A DNA stretch of 64,000 nucleotides from JAJPKK01 sp963787675 (lineage in GTDB: Bacteria; Pseudomonadota; Alphaproteobacteria; Rhizobiales; Xanthobacteraceae). The position numbers were made by a program, and so were the translations under genes. Each line of letters starts with the position of its first letter. Positions within the stretch are counted from its first letter, which is position 1. This document shows, one piece after another, positions 1-10,731 of this stretch. The stretch is taken from positions 1 through 64,000 of the forward strand of contig CAWBDV010000018.1 in NCBI GenBank assembly GCA_963787675.1, written 5' to 3'. The notes below the pieces were generated by a model. It was not told the DNA's origin. It did no database searches and worked only from the letters and a program-made list of their open reading frames with translations.

Positions 1-968
1 GATGACGGCGCTCGGCATGGTCGACATGGGCGTCACCACGATCGTCGACCTGTCGCAGATCAGCCATACGCCCGAGCACAGCGACGCCTGCGTCCGTGCG
101 CTCCAGGAATCCGGCATCCGCGCCGTGTTCGCGTATTCGCGCGGCAACCCGGCAACGACGCGATGCCCCAGGATATCGGGCGGCTGGCGCGGACCTACTT
201 CAACTCGAAGGATCAGCTGCTCACGCTTGCGGTGGGCGCAGGTCTCGACCCCAAGGTTTTTATGGCCGCGCGGGAAGCTGGCGTGCCGGCCGTCCTTCAC
301 CTGGTGGCCGCCAATACCAGCCCGATGTTCCTCGAGCTCGGCCGCGCTGGGCTGCTGCGGCCGGGTATGAATACATCCACTGCCTCAACCTCACCGATGA
401 TGCCTGGAAGCTCATCAAGGACAGCGGCGGCAACGTCTCGCAATGTGCCCAGATCGATATGGCTATGGGTCATGGCACGCCCAGCATCCAGCAAGCGCTC
501 GACCGTGGGCTTCGACCCAGCTTGAGTTCCGACCACCCTGTCACGATTGCGCAGGACTTCTTCACTGTCATGCGCCATACTTTCACGTTCCAGCGCTCGC
601 AGATTTTCGCTCGTGCGCGCGCCGGCGAACGCAATCTCCCGCCGCTGATGACCTGCCGGGACGCGCTGGAGTTCGCTACGATCGCGGGCGCACGCTGCGC
701 TAATCTCGACCACAGGGTCGGCACGCTGACACCCGGCAAGGAGGCCGACCTCGTACTGCTGCGGACTGACGATCCGACACTGTGGCCGATCAACAATGCA
801 CCTGGCACCGTCGTCAACATGATGAACCCCGGCCATATCAATTCGGTATTCATCGCGGGCAAGGTGCGCAAATGGCGCGGCAAGCTGGTCGGCGTAGATA
901 TGGCGCGCGTCATGCGCCTCGTCACCGATCACACGATCCCTATGGCGCCGCGCCGGCTTCTCGGTTGA
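1..968 (+). pseudogene. Amidohydrolase family protein, 5' end outside window, two frameshifts
   Basis: The translation reads as the C-terminal two thirds of a metal-dependent amidohydrolase (imidazolonepropionase/dihydroorotase-like fold), but it runs through three frames: frame 2 up to about 160, frame 1 from about 163 to 360, then frame 3 to the TGA at 966-968. Each change is what one lost base would give. Family marks are a His in YIHCLNL, the metal Asp in LSSDHP and the C-terminal PGKEADLVLL segment that closes the beta-sandwich in this family. The HxH metal motif would lie upstream of the window. The substrate cannot be told. It is either a decayed gene or a gene hit by assembly indels; the next hydrolases show the same damage. 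Confidence 0.75.
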
Positions 969-1239
969 CTTCATGGCGTGACGCGAGCGGTTCTCCAGGC
1001 GCTGCTTAGAATTGGGGTGATTGTCTGGAGCCGCAATGTTGATGGGCGTCCCAGAAGCTGATTTGAATGGTGGCGCTGATGAAAGTCGCCAGCGGCAGAG
1101 CAAGAGTTCCCTCAAACATGCAAAGCCTCCGGATGCGTGAACACGTGCGTTCGCGGCATCCGGGGCGGGCCTTTTTTCAGCTACCGAGCGCAACACCCGG
1201 CTGTCGAGTTCGCTTATCCCGGCTACAATCGATGGAGTC

Positions 1240-2236
1240 TTACGCGACGCTCTGATAGGCGTCGATGATCTCGCTGCCGGTGGCGAACCAGACGCCTTGA
1301 TGCTCCTTCATATGGGCGATGGCGCGCTGGAGGTATTTGATGCGTAGCGGCTGCCCGGAGATCATCGGGTGCAATGGCACGCCCATCACCCGCGGCTGCT
1401 TGCGGCTGTCGGCGTAAAGCGCATCGAACTGGTCGATCACCGAGCGGAGATACTGTTCGCCCGTGTATCCTTTGCGGATATAAAGCGGGATATCATTGAT
1501 CTCGTTGCAGTACGGAATTCCGAACATTTTTCCCGATTTAACCTTCATCGCGATCGGCTGGTCGTCGTTGTTCCAGTCCCCGCAATAGATCACGCCCTCC
1601 TCGGCCAAAATATCGAGCGTGTTATAGGTTTCCATCAGCCCGGCACCGAGCCAGCCGCGCGGCCGTTTCCCGCTGGCCTGTTCGATGGTCTTGAGAACAC
1701 TGCGGATCGTATCGCGCTCAACGTCCGGATTGAGCCCGGCGAGGGTGGTGGAATTGGTGGTGCCGTGACCCATGAATTCCCAGCCGCGTTTCTTCATCTC
1801 GTCGATCGCTTTGGGATAAACGTCGCAGACCTGCGAATTCAACGCCACGGTGGCCTTCACGCCGGCTTCATCGAGGACGTCGGCAAGGCGCCACAAGCCG
1901 ATCCGCATGCCGTATTCGCGCCACGCGTAATTGAAGACGTCCGGCACGTAATTGCTCGGGTTGGGGGTGATCCCGACCCCGAAGGCGAAGTCGTACTGCC
2001 ACACTTCCACGTTGGGGGCGAACCAGACCGCCAGCGTGTTGTCGCCCGGCCATTTGAACGGCTTGCGCTCGCCGATGAAGCTGTCGGGATAGCGCTCCGA
2101 TCGGCGGATCGGCCGCGGGGCCGTCTGTGCGAGGGCGCGCGAGGGCGCAAGCCCGGATACCAATGCGCCTGCCGCAGTGGCGAGGCTCAAGCTCTTTGCA
2201 ATGAAGTCGCGACGATCATGATCCCAGCTACCCCAT
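1240..2236 (-). CDS. Tat-exported polysaccharide deacetylase / PuuE-like hydrolase, frameshift at the start codon
   Basis: NodB-type (CE4) polysaccharide deacetylase family, closest in style to the PuuE/allantoinase-like branch. After the start the protein has a twin-arginine signal (DHDRRDFIAKSLSL, then an Ala-rich segment ending ALAQ), so it is probably exported folded. The core shows NVEVW, a conserved GHGTTNS metal-site-like motif and a late PLHPMISG motif. The start was chosen at the ATG at 2236-2234, preceded by TGGAGG with good spacing, but the reading frame of the mature protein is off by one there: removing one G from the G4 run (2231-2234) joins this ATG to the signal peptide in frame. 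Without that repair the open frame extends to about 2391 with no recognisable start. Substrate unknown. Confidence 0.75.
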
Positions 2237-2737
2237 GGCGCTGCCCTCCATAAAAATGCATCGTGACGATGCGCTAACGTCCAGCGTCTACCAAGTCGGA
2301 AACTCGTGCAACACCAGTGTGAGTGAGGTGAATGACCGACACTTCGCCGGACGGAAAGATGCCGGTTCGCACTCGCCCAGGACCAACCCACAAAAAAAAC
2401 GAGCTAGCGTTGAAAAGGCGTTTCCGGCCGCTAAAGTCCAACGCCGCCTCAGTGGCCGTGTTGTCTTTCACGTGGCTTACTTCGCAGGCAATGAGGGCCT
2501 CACCGCCGGCTCCTCGGAAGGTAAGTCAACAACGCGATTAAGGGTAAGTGCTATCTAATCGCTACTGACGTTTGGCACATCGTCGTTGGGGTGACGGACA
2601 AATCGCCCTACGAGCAGGCTGATGGCGATCGGCTGTGCTGAGCTATCGGCACTGCGCCCGCCGCATGGCGATGTCGCTGTCAACCTGATAGCCTCCTGCA
2701 TCAAGTCAAGAACAACCGACTGATTGCGGAGGATGTC
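2237..2737. other. Intergenic region, no gene seen
   Basis: Divergent spacer between the deacetylase (minus) and the CocE-type hydrolase remnant (plus). Short open frames here have no family features. It should contain both promoters, but no convincing -35/-10 pair could be singled out by eye. Confidence 0.5.
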
Positions 2738-4581
2738 ATGCCGTCATCGCACTTGCTGCGGATCGCTATTGCATGGGGCATCGCGGCGATTGGAGCGCCG
2801 GTTGCGGCACAGACGCAGCCTGCCGAACAGTGCGCGGTTCAAGAAGGAGACCAACGTCGCGGCCACCATGCGCGACGGGACGGTGCTCTATGCGGACGTC
2901 TATCGCCCGGTCGAGAGCGGCAGCTACCCAATTCTGTTGATGCGCCTGCCCTATGACAAGTCGGCCGCCCAGAGCGGGGTCTATGGTCCGCCGTCCGGAT
3001 ATGCGGCGCGCTGTTACATCGTCGTGATCCAGGACTTGCGCGGATTGTACACATCCGAAGGGACCTTTTATCCGTTCCGCGACGAACTCGATGACGGATA
3101 CGACACCGTCGAATGGGCCGCCGGTCTTCCCCAATCGAATGGCAAGGTCGGGATGTACGGCTTCTCTTACGTCGGCGCAACTCAATGGCTTGCAGCCATC
3201 AAGGCGCCGCCTCATCTTGCCGCGATTGCGCCCGCGCACACCGGCTCGGACTATTACGACGGCTGGTCCTATGAAGGTGGCGCGTTCTCGCTGGCATTCG
3301 AAGAAGATCCTGGGCGACCTCCTTCGCTCACAGCAGGAGCCGTGCCGCGCCTCGGCGATCAGTCAGTCGCCGACAAGCTCGCCGAAGCACGCGGTGCTAT
3401 CGCGAAATCCTACACGCACCTGCCGATCAGAACGTATCCATGGCTCATGCCGGACCGCCCCGAAGTGGCGGGATTTTTCTTCGACTGGGTCAAGCACAGC
3501 GACCGCGACGAATACTGGCGGCGCTGGAGCATCCGCGAGCGATGGCCGCAGGTAAGGGTTCCCGCGCTCGTTGCCGGGCTGGTACGACGTCTTCCTCAAT
3601 GGCAGCGTCGAAAACTTCGTCGGAATGCGAAAGTCCGGTGGTTCGGATGCGGCTCGGAACGGGCAGAGACTGGTGATCCGTCCTTACGTGCACATTCCGT
3701 GGGACACCAAGAGAGCGGTGATGTGGACTTCGGGTCCGAAGCTGCCAATACGACCATGGACCAGCAACTCCGGTTCTTCGATTATTGGCTCAAGGGGAAG
3801 AACAACGGCGCCGACAAGGACGCGCCGGTGCGCGTCTTCGTCATGGGCGCCAATGTCTGGCGCGACGCGCAGGATTGGCCGATCCCCGGCACGCGGTTCA
3901 CAAAGTTCTATCTCCATAGCCGCGGTCAAGCTCGAACTCATTGTTCGGCAACGGGCAACTCACGACCGAGCCTCCGGTCGGTGGGGAGCCGAGCGATCAT
4001 TATCTGTACGATCCCGCCAACCCGGTGCCGAGCAAGGGCGGACATTCTTGCTGTTTCGCTACCGTTGCGCCGGTCGGACCGTACGATCAGACCGATATCG
4101 AGCGGCGCGCTGACGTGCTCGTGTATTCGACACCGCCACTCTCCGAGGCGGTCGAGGTTACAGGACCGATCACGGTCAAGCTGTACGCCGCGTCGTCTGC
4201 GCCCGACACCGACTGGACGGCGAAGCTCGTCGATGTCGCGCCGGGCGGGAAGATTATCAACCTCAATAACGGCATCTTGCGCGCGAGCCATCGCAACAGT
4301 CTCGCAACGCACGAGCCGGTCGGTCCGGGAGAAATCGTACGAGTACTCGATCACGGTGTTTCCGACCAGCAATCTGTTCAAGGTCGGGCACCAGATTCGG
4401 CTCGAAATATCGAGCAGCAACTCCCTCATTACGATCGCAATCTCAACACCGGGCAACCGGTCGGCGTCGATGCCCAGATGGTCGTTGCCCACCAAACCGC
4501 CTCCACGATGCGACGCACCCCTCCCGCATCGAGCTGCCGATCATGCCCGCACCGATCAGGACGGCGTCGGGGCAGCAATGA
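2738..4581 (+). pseudogene. CocE/NonD family (X-Pro dipeptidyl-peptidase S15-like) hydrolase with about seven frameshifts
   Basis: An exported serine hydrolase of the CocE/NonD (Pfam S15 plus X-Pro dipeptidyl-peptidase C-terminal) family. It begins with a clear signal peptide (MPSSHLLRIAIAWGIAAIGA, cleavage after VAAQ). Pieces of one protein then follow in changing frames, with switches near 2835, 3565, 3710, 3930, 4335, 4425 and 4500. The nucleophile elbow GFSYVGATQ is present, as is the jelly-roll C-terminal domain ending in LNTG, HDATHPSRIELPI and a TGA at 4579-4581. Seven breaks in 1.8 kb cannot give a working protein. It converges on the next gene with about 10 bases between the stop codons. 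Confidence 0.8.
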
Positions 4582-4591
4582 TGCCCTCACA

Positions 4592-5646
4592 TCATAAGTG
4601 CTGGTCGGCGAGCCATTTCCCCAGGGTATCTGCTAGGGGTTGCTCGTTTCCGACAAAGGAATGGCCGCTGAGGCTCGGGGGCTTTATAAATGGGAAGAAG
4701 GACATAGTCGATCTGCTTGACCAGCGAGCCCTCTACGTGCGCTGCGCTTAGCAGCATGTATGGCTCGAAGGGTGCGATGGCGCCGTCCGCTTGATCGCGG
4801 ACCATCAGGATCGGTCAGGGAGCCGGTCGATCCAGTAGGTACCATCGGCGATGCTGGTCTTGTCCCAGCGATAGGTCAGGAAGTGCTGGCCGGTGATCTG
4901 AGCCTCGGCTGCGGCTGCGTTGACCGGGGTCGAATTTCATCTTCACCGGCAGGACCTGATCTGCAGTTCCCTCGCGCACGGACTTCATCGCGGCCTCGGC
5001 GAGTTTCTGGAAACGTTCATCGTCCTGAACAAGGATGTTGCGTGATTTCCAAGGCAGGTTCGCGAACGCGCCAAGCAGCACCACGGCCTTGATATCGCGA
5101 TCCCAGTTGGTAGCGGCGTAGAACTGCACTTGGATGTTGCCGAGGCTATGCCCGAGCAGTACCAGAGATTTGTAGCCGAGCGCGCGCCGACCTGGACGGC
5201 AGCATCGATGTCGCGCCGGATGTCGAGGAAATTATCGGTGTTGAGCTTATCGTCGTGCTGCCGCGTGTTGATCGCGAGCGAAGCGTAGCCTTTCACCGCG
5301 AGGCGCGGACCAGTCCACTTTGCGGCGGCTGCATATAACTTCCGCCACTACCGTGGATCATCACAATCAGCGTGGTCTCTGCGGCCTGCTTGCCGTTCGG
5401 CTGCCAGAGGGAAGCATCCACCTGAAATCCGTCGATGGCCTTGATAGCAAGAAATCGAATCGAAAAGTCTGGGCGTGGCTCGAAGTCCGGCGACAGTCCA
5501 GCGGGGCGAGCCACAACGTCGTATTCGATGCTTGCGGCGACCTGCGCCGCGTTGCCGGGTGATATCGCGAGCGACACGGACATCACACTAACGGCACACA
5601 GCAGGACCAAGGAGCGACCTGTCAGTCGGCGTTTTGGTATCATCAT
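4592..5646 (-). pseudogene. Exported alpha/beta hydrolase, several frameshifts
   Basis: The N-terminus (5646 to about 5293) has a signal peptide, then a strand followed by MIHGSGGSY, the oxyanion-hole HGSGG motif of alpha/beta hydrolases. The protein continues in a second frame (AINTRQHDDKLNTDNFLDIR) and a third (AVVLLGAFANLPWKSRNILV). Further shifts lead to MVRDQADGAIAPFE and the terminal His region GHSFVGNEQPLADTLGKWLA, ending at the TGA at 4594-4592. At least four frame changes are needed. The region where the nucleophile Ser should be (about 5140-5160) reads GHSLG only after frame repair. Function would have been hydrolysis of an ester or amide; substrate unknown. Confidence 0.75.
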
Positions 5647-5705
5647 CTCCTCCGGAGAGCCACTAAAGTGGCGAGAGCTTCACCCCTATGTGCAGGACCG
5701 TCGTG

Positions 5706-6752
5706 TCAGCGCCGCATGTGAGAATCGAAGAAGCGAGCGATTTCCTCGAATGCTTCGCGCGTCTCCGGCGCGTCCGGGTTCATCGTATATTGGGCGTGGG
5801 ACAAGGCTTCGAAGACCTGAAGTGTGGCCTCGACGCCTGCCTGTCGCAGCTTGCGATGGGTGCGTGCCGTCAAACTGAGAAACAGATCTCGGGTGCTTGA
5901 AGTCAGAATTGTCGGCGGGAATCCATGAAGATCACCGTAGATTGGTGAGAGCATCGGATCCTTGAGGTCGCGACCACCGGCATAAAGATATGCCGAGTCC
6001 TTCAGGTATCCGTCATACGAGACCTGAAAATTATCGACGAGGTTGTTCGTATAGAAAGTGTCGCCGGTTTTGGTGAGATCTGACCAAGGCGATCCGGGCG
6101 CGATTGCCGCCGGCACCGCGAAGCCATCCTGCTTCGCGCGCAGCACGAGCGCCATCGAGAGCCCGCCCCCCGTCGACGTTCCGAACACCGCGATCCTCTG
6201 CGGCGGCGTGGTCTTGAGCAATTCGCGATAAACAGCGACGCAATCATCGAGCGCCGCAGGATAGGGTGCATCGCTGCTCGTGCGATAATCGACCGAGATG
6301 ACCTTGGCACGCCCGAACGCCGCCATGAGCATGCCTTCTCGCGTCCCCGCCTCGCCGGGATTGAGAACGTACGCGCCGCCGTGAAAGTGCAGGAACACGC
6401 AATTCTGGTTTTCCGGTGCGATCGTCTGCGGCGTGAGGATGAACGCCTTGACCCCGCCGATCATCGTCGGCTCGATGCTGACCCCGAGCTTCTGGCGCAT
6501 TCCCGGCAAGATGGCCTTCGCATTGTCGGCGATCCGCGTCACCAGCGCTTTCCATTCCGCGATGTCCTTGGGATGGATGTCCCACGGTGCCGGTGGCGCC
6601 GCCACAAGCGCGCGCATCTGCGGACTGACGTCGTCTGGGACTGGCAGGAAATAGCCTGGGATGTCCCGGCCCTTGTCGGTCGACTGTGTCTGGGCAATAC
6701 AAGGGCCCGTACTTGCAGCAACAAGCACTGCGATCGCCGCATTGCGCAACAT
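5706..6752 (-). CDS. Exported alpha/beta hydrolase, hormone-sensitive-lipase (acetyl esterase) family
   Basis: Intact esterase of about 348 residues. The start at 6752 is preferred over the ATG at 6776 because TTGGAGG stands six bases before it and a signal peptide (MLRNAAIAVLVAAST, ending CIAQ) follows at once. HSL-family marks are HFHGGAYV near residue 122 (oxyanion hole, HGGA instead of HGGG) and the nucleophile elbow GTSTGGG near residue 190. The conserved acid and His lie in SSTRDLFLS and ALSHAQY. It probably hydrolyses a short-chain or aromatic ester in the periplasm. It is the only intact member of the hydrolase group at the left end. Confidence 0.88.
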   Translation of the reverse strand: MLRNAAIAVLVAASTGPCIAQTQSTDKGRDIPGYFLPVPDDVSPQMRALVAAPPAPWDIHPKDIAEWKALVTRIADNAKAILPGMRQKLGVSIEPTMIGGVKAFILTPQTIAPENQNCVFLHFHGGAYVLNPGEAGTREGMLMAAFGRAKVISVDYRTSSDAPYPAALDDCVAVYRELLKTTPPQRIAVFGTSTGGGLSMALVLRAKQDGFAVPAAIAPGSPWSDLTKTGDTFYTNNLVDNFQVSYDGYLKDSAYLYAGGRDLKDPMLSPIYGDLHGFPPTILTSSTRDLFLSLTARTHRKLRQAGVEATLQVFEALSHAQYTMNPDAPETREAFEEIARFFDSHMRR

Positions 6753-7004
6753 ACCCGCCTCCAACTGCTCGATCATCGTATGTGAAGGCTATCAACTTTG
6801 GCGGAAGGGAAAAAGCCATCTGCACGATGACCGGGGCCCCCGCAAACTGACGATGCAAGGATAGGCTGACCGACCTCGCCTGAGTGCGATTTGTCGACGT
6901 TATGCTCACGTCAGAGGGACCCGATTACGGGGCCGAGGGTGATGGCGAGTGAAATCCTGCCGATCGCCGAGGATCGGCAGGAAAGTGCCAAAAGCCGCGA
7001 GACC

Positions 7005-7475
7005 CTATTTCCCTCCGATGACAGCGTAGCCTTGGATTTCGATCTTGGCATCCGGGACCGCCAGTGCCGTGATTGTGATAAGCGCGCTGCCCGGGAAGTT
7101 ATCGCCGAAAACTTCCCGGCGAATTTGCGTAAGGCGATCGCCATAGCGAACGTCGGTGATGAATACGGTCATCTGAACCATGTCGCTGAGTTTGCCGCCG
7201 GCCTTCTGGAGCGTTCGGTCTAGGTTTTTGAACAGTTGCCGGACCTGACCTTCAAAATCCGCCGCGAGCGATTTGCCATTTTCGTCCACGGTCGCGGTCT
7301 GTCCTGCGAGCCAAACTGTCTTGCCGCCTTCGGTAATGACTGCCTCGGAATAGCCCCTCTGCTGTGGCCGGTCCCCCTTGAGGTACTCTTTTGATTCTGC
7401 GGGAGCCAAAAGGGCAATCAGCGTCACTAGGGCAGTGGCGTGAAGCAAGTTGCGCGAAATGAATGTCGAGTTCAT
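7005..7475 (-). CDS. Secreted RidA/YjgF/YER057c/UK114 family protein
   Basis: 156-residue protein with a signal peptide (MNSTFISRNLLHATALVTLI, ending APAES) followed by one RidA domain. The start at 7475 is supported by GGGAGGTGAAG just upstream; the longer frame to 7562 has no such site. Cytosolic RidA deaminates reactive enamine/imine intermediates; exported members are common next to oxidoreductases in rhizobia and their substrates are not defined. It is divergent from the molybdenum hydroxylase at 7903, and a second exported RidA-type protein lies on the far side of that operon, suggesting all three act on the same N-containing compound. That link is inference. Confidence 0.88.
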   Translation of the reverse strand: MNSTFISRNLLHATALVTLIALLAPAESKEYLKGDRPQQRGYSEAVITEGGKTVWLAGQTATVDENGKSLAADFEGQVRQLFKNLDRTLQKAGGKLSDMVQMTVFITDVRYGDRLTQIRREVFGDNFPGSALITITALAVPDAKIEIQGYAVIGGK

Positions 7476-7902
7476 CTTCACCTCCCGTGAGCAGGATACT
7501 GTCGGACGCGCGATGGGAATTTGCCGTCGCTCGATGGTGTAGGTTGATCTTCGGTGGCGCATCTCATTCGACCGCGCCGACGTCCGCGTATTGTATTCTT
7601 TTCTGAGGGGCGTGACTACGTCGCGGGGCCAACCAGCGCGTGAATGGCAACAACGTTGCGATCTCTAGTCCGTCGGGCAGACCGAAGCTGTGCGTCCACA
7701 ACCTCCGAGTCGATGGAATAATTGCCGGGCCATTCCGCATCGATCGCGTTCTTCGCGACAGGGCATTGTGTCCCATCATTTGATCGAGCTCGGGCGTCTG
7801 TCCCTTGCATCGCGTTCACAGAGAACAGTAGCAACCTTATTGTACTGGTCCCGGATGAGGAGCAATCTCCGTTCAGCATCAGGGTCAAAAGGAGGAGCGG
7901 CG
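7476..7902. promoter_or_regulatory. Divergent intergenic region, presumed promoters of RidA and Mo-hydroxylase operon
   Basis: 427 bases between two divergent genes. No supported coding sequence. The right edge holds the ribosome site AAAGGAGGAGCG before 7903. No operator repeat could be recognised with confidence, and no regulator gene is adjacent. Confidence 0.35.
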
Positions 7903-10731
7903 ATGGGATTTCCACTATCACGTCGTGAATTCATCAAGACCACTGTGGTCTCAGGCGTCGCGATCAGGATCGGTTTCGTCTCGCCGCGGTCGGAGGCAGC
8001 GGTTGTCGGCAACGAAAACGCTCTCGCCGCCGGCTGGGTCGGTCCCGACGGCAAGCCAAAATACCGGTTGGACGCGATCGCCAAGGTGACCGGCGAAAAG
8101 GTCTTTACCCGGGATTTCCGTGCCGGCGATATGCCGGGCTGGCCAACGCAACAGAGTCACGCCTTCCTCATCCACGCCACCAAGGCGGATCGCACGTTCG
8201 AAGGCGTCGATCTCTCCGCGCTAGGTAGCGACCTTCAGCCCGACCGCATCGTCCTCGCCGAGGACCTCGCGCGGGACGGCGTCGTCATGCCCGATGCTGC
8301 TTCGTACGGCGAGGTCATTCTGGTCGCGAAAGGCCATACGCCGCCGATGATCGGTCACCCCGTGGCGCTGCTCATCTACAAAGATTTCGCGCGTTATGAC
8401 GCGGCCAAACGACGGGTGCGTTTCAACGGTGATGTCGTGCAGTATGGCGCTCACACCGGGCCCAAGGTACCGCCGCATTATGGTGTTGCGCGCTATGTTC
8501 GCGTTCAAAGCGAGCAGCCGGATCCGGAGGGCAGGTACGCACCACAACTCGACGCCGCAGTTTTCGGCAAGTTTGACGGCGATACCATGGTCTGGCCGGC
8601 GGGCGATGCGAGCGGCAACCTCGCGGCGAAAGGCATGGCCGCGGCGACCGACATCGCACGCGAAATCGCCACAGCCGGCGAAGCGCAGCTCGTGCTGGCG
8701 CGTGATTATTTCTCGCAATCCGTGGATGCGTCGGCATTAGAGGCCGACAACGGCAACACTTGGTATGAGACCTCGAGCGGCGTCCTGCACATGATGCTGG
8801 CGACGCAATCGCCCTATGAGGTCGCGATCGGCGCCGCCGAGATGCTGTCGAAGACCAAAATCGACGGCGCTCGCACCAAGAAGCTCGACCTGCACGTACC
8901 CTATACCGTCGGCTACGGCGCCAAGGAACGCAACACGTTTGCTTATTATTGCGTGCTCGCGGGTCTCTACGGCGACGGCCAACCGGTGCGTCTTGCCAAC
9001 GATCGGTTCGAGCAATTCCAGATCGGGATCAAACGCCATGCCTTCTGGATGAAGGATACGCTGGTCGCCGACAGGAAGACGGGAAAGTTCAAGATATTCA
9101 AGGCGGAGTTCAAGAACGACGGCGGCGGCCGCGCTGGCGTATCGATGAACGTCGGCAATGCCGGCGCCAAGTCGGCACAGTCGTTCTACTATTTCCCGAA
9201 GAGCGATGTCACCACGGCGGCGCTCGCGTCGCGCGCTCCCGAGGCCGGCGCGACTCGCGGCTATGGCGCGCTGCAGACACTTTCAGCGACCGAAATGCTC
9301 GTCGATGAGGTGGCCGAGCACCTCGGCATTGATCCGATCGAACTGCGTCTGCGCAACATCGCGACGATCGGGACAAAGAATGTTCCTCCAGACGTCCCCG
9401 CACTGCGCAACGAGGAAATCCTCCGTAAGGCCCGGGCCCATCCCCTGTGGGCGGAACGCGAACAGCGAAGGGCAAAGTTTGAGCGCGAAAATCCCGGCAA
9501 GAGGCATGGCGTCGGCTTTGCCCAGGTCCAACGCGGCTTCGGGACCGGCGCCGAAGCCGGAGTTGCTTCGGTCGCCATCGACGCCAAGGGTCACATCACC
9601 TTGCGTCATATCGCCAACGAGATCGGCGCCGGGACCATCGTGGCCCAGGCGGTGATGGTGGGAGATATCCTGGGGCGCGCGCCGGATCGGACCTCTTTCG
9701 GTGTGGTCGACTGGCCGGAGATGCCGCTGACCTCGACTGAAAAACCGTACACGACACCCCAGGACAGAGAGAACGAACTGCAGCGTGATCCGCGCTGGAC
9801 GCCGAGCTTCAGCTCGAACGTGGCAGCGTCGAACGGCGTTTATTATTACGGCCACTCCACGCGCCAAGCCGCGCAGGTGCTTCGACGTTTCGGCCTGTGG
9901 CCGGCGGCGCTCGCAATCTGGACGCAAGGCGCGAATGCCGCCAAGGCCCGACTGGCGCGATACGAGGACGCAACGTTCGCAGACGGTAAGGTGAGTGCTG
10001 TCGGTCTCGAGCCGTTGCCTCTCGACCAGGTTGCCGCCAAAGCGCACGCGATGGGTCTCGTCACCGGAGTTGCGGTCCACACCTTCAACCGTAACCGCGG
10101 AGGCTGGGCGGAAGCCGAGTTCGACATACCCGGCATCGGCCCGACGCGACTATCCGTCGACGGCCTGTCGGTTCAGTATGGAGACGGCGCCGCCATCGAC
10201 CGCAAGGCGTTGATGACGTCCGGCGGATTCCATTTCATCGCGCGGTCTTCCGTAAGTTATCCCGGAGTGCGCGACGTCCTCGGTCTCACGCATCAAAGCA
10301 CGGTCGCGACCCTGGTCGAACTCGCGGTCAATCCGACGGCCGGCAATGTTGAAGTGCTCTCGCACCACACGTTCCTCGAATGCGGGAATCAGGTGGTGCC
10401 GCAGCTTGTCTCGGGACAAGTGCAAGGCGCTCTCGCCATGGGAATCGGGCACGCGCTCTACGAATATCTGCCGCTCTATGAAGACGGCCCGGGTGACGGG
10501 ACCTGGAACTGGGACCGCTATCACCTGCCGCGCGCCTCGGAAGTCGCGGTGTGGAACCAGACCCTCGAAGTCTTGCCCGCGCGTTCTGAAGCTGACCCAC
10601 CGAAGGGGATTGGCGAACTCGTCATGATTGCAATCGTGCCGGCGATTGCCAACGCCGTCGCCAACGCCACTGGCAAGCGTTTCTACGAATTGCCGATCAC
10701 TGCCGAAAAAATCCGGGGAGAACGCGCATGA
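7903..10731 (+). CDS. Xanthine dehydrogenase family protein, molybdopterin-binding large subunit, Tat-exported
   Basis: 942-residue large subunit of a molybdenum hydroxylase of the isoquinoline 1-oxidoreductase/aldehyde dehydrogenase type. The start at 7903 follows AAAGGAGG and opens a twin-arginine signal (SRREFIKTTVVSG), placing the enzyme in the periplasm. A first molybdopterin domain (aldehyde oxidase/xanthine dehydrogenase type) covers roughly residues 20-330. The second includes the RGYGALQ segment near residue 450 and a C-terminal part with GQVQGALAMGIGHALYEY and PPKGIGELVMIAIVPAIANA, typical of the last Mo-cofactor contacts including the catalytic Glu of the KGxGE motif. It overlaps the iron-sulfur subunit by ATGA, so the two are co-translated. 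No FAD subunit is near; as in isoquinoline oxidoreductase, electrons would go to a cytochrome. Substrate unknown. Confidence 0.92.
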   Translation: MGFPLSRREFIKTTVVSGVAIRIGFVSPRSEAAVVGNENALAAGWVGPDGKPKYRLDAIAKVTGEKVFTRDFRAGDMPGWPTQQSHAFLIHATKADRTFEGVDLSALGSDLQPDRIVLAEDLARDGVVMPDAASYGEVILVAKGHTPPMIGHPVALLIYKDFARYDAAKRRVRFNGDVVQYGAHTGPKVPPHYGVARYVRVQSEQPDPEGRYAPQLDAAVFGKFDGDTMVWPAGDASGNLAAKGMAAATDIAREIATAGEAQLVLARDYFSQSVDASALEADNGNTWYETSSGVLHMMLATQSPYEVAIGAAEMLSKTKIDGARTKKLDLHVPYTVGYGAKERNTFAYYCVLAGLYGDGQPVRLANDRFEQFQIGIKRHAFWMKDTLVADRKTGKFKIFKAEFKNDGGGRAGVSMNVGNAGAKSAQSFYYFPKSDVTTAALASRAPEAGATRGYGALQTLSATEMLVDEVAEHLGIDPIELRLRNIATIGTKNVPPDVPALRNEEILRKARAHPLWAEREQRRAKFERENPGKRHGVGFAQVQRGFGTGAEAGVASVAIDAKGHITLRHIANEIGAGTIVAQAVMVGDILGRAPDRTSFGVVDWPEMPLTSTEKPYTTPQDRENELQRDPRWTPSFSSNVAASNGVYYYGHSTRQAAQVLRRFGLWPAALAIWTQGANAAKARLARYEDATFADGKVSAVGLEPLPLDQVAAKAHAMGLVTGVAVHTFNRNRGGWAEAEFDIPGIGPTRLSVDGLSVQYGDGAAIDRKALMTSGGFHFIARSSVSYPGVRDVLGLTHQSTVATLVELAVNPTAGNVEVLSHHTFLECGNQVVPQLVSGQVQGALAMGIGHALYEYLPLYEDGPGDGTWNWDRYHLPRASEVAVWNQTLEVLPARSEADPPKGIGELVMIAIVPAIANAVANATGKRFYELPITAEKIRGERA

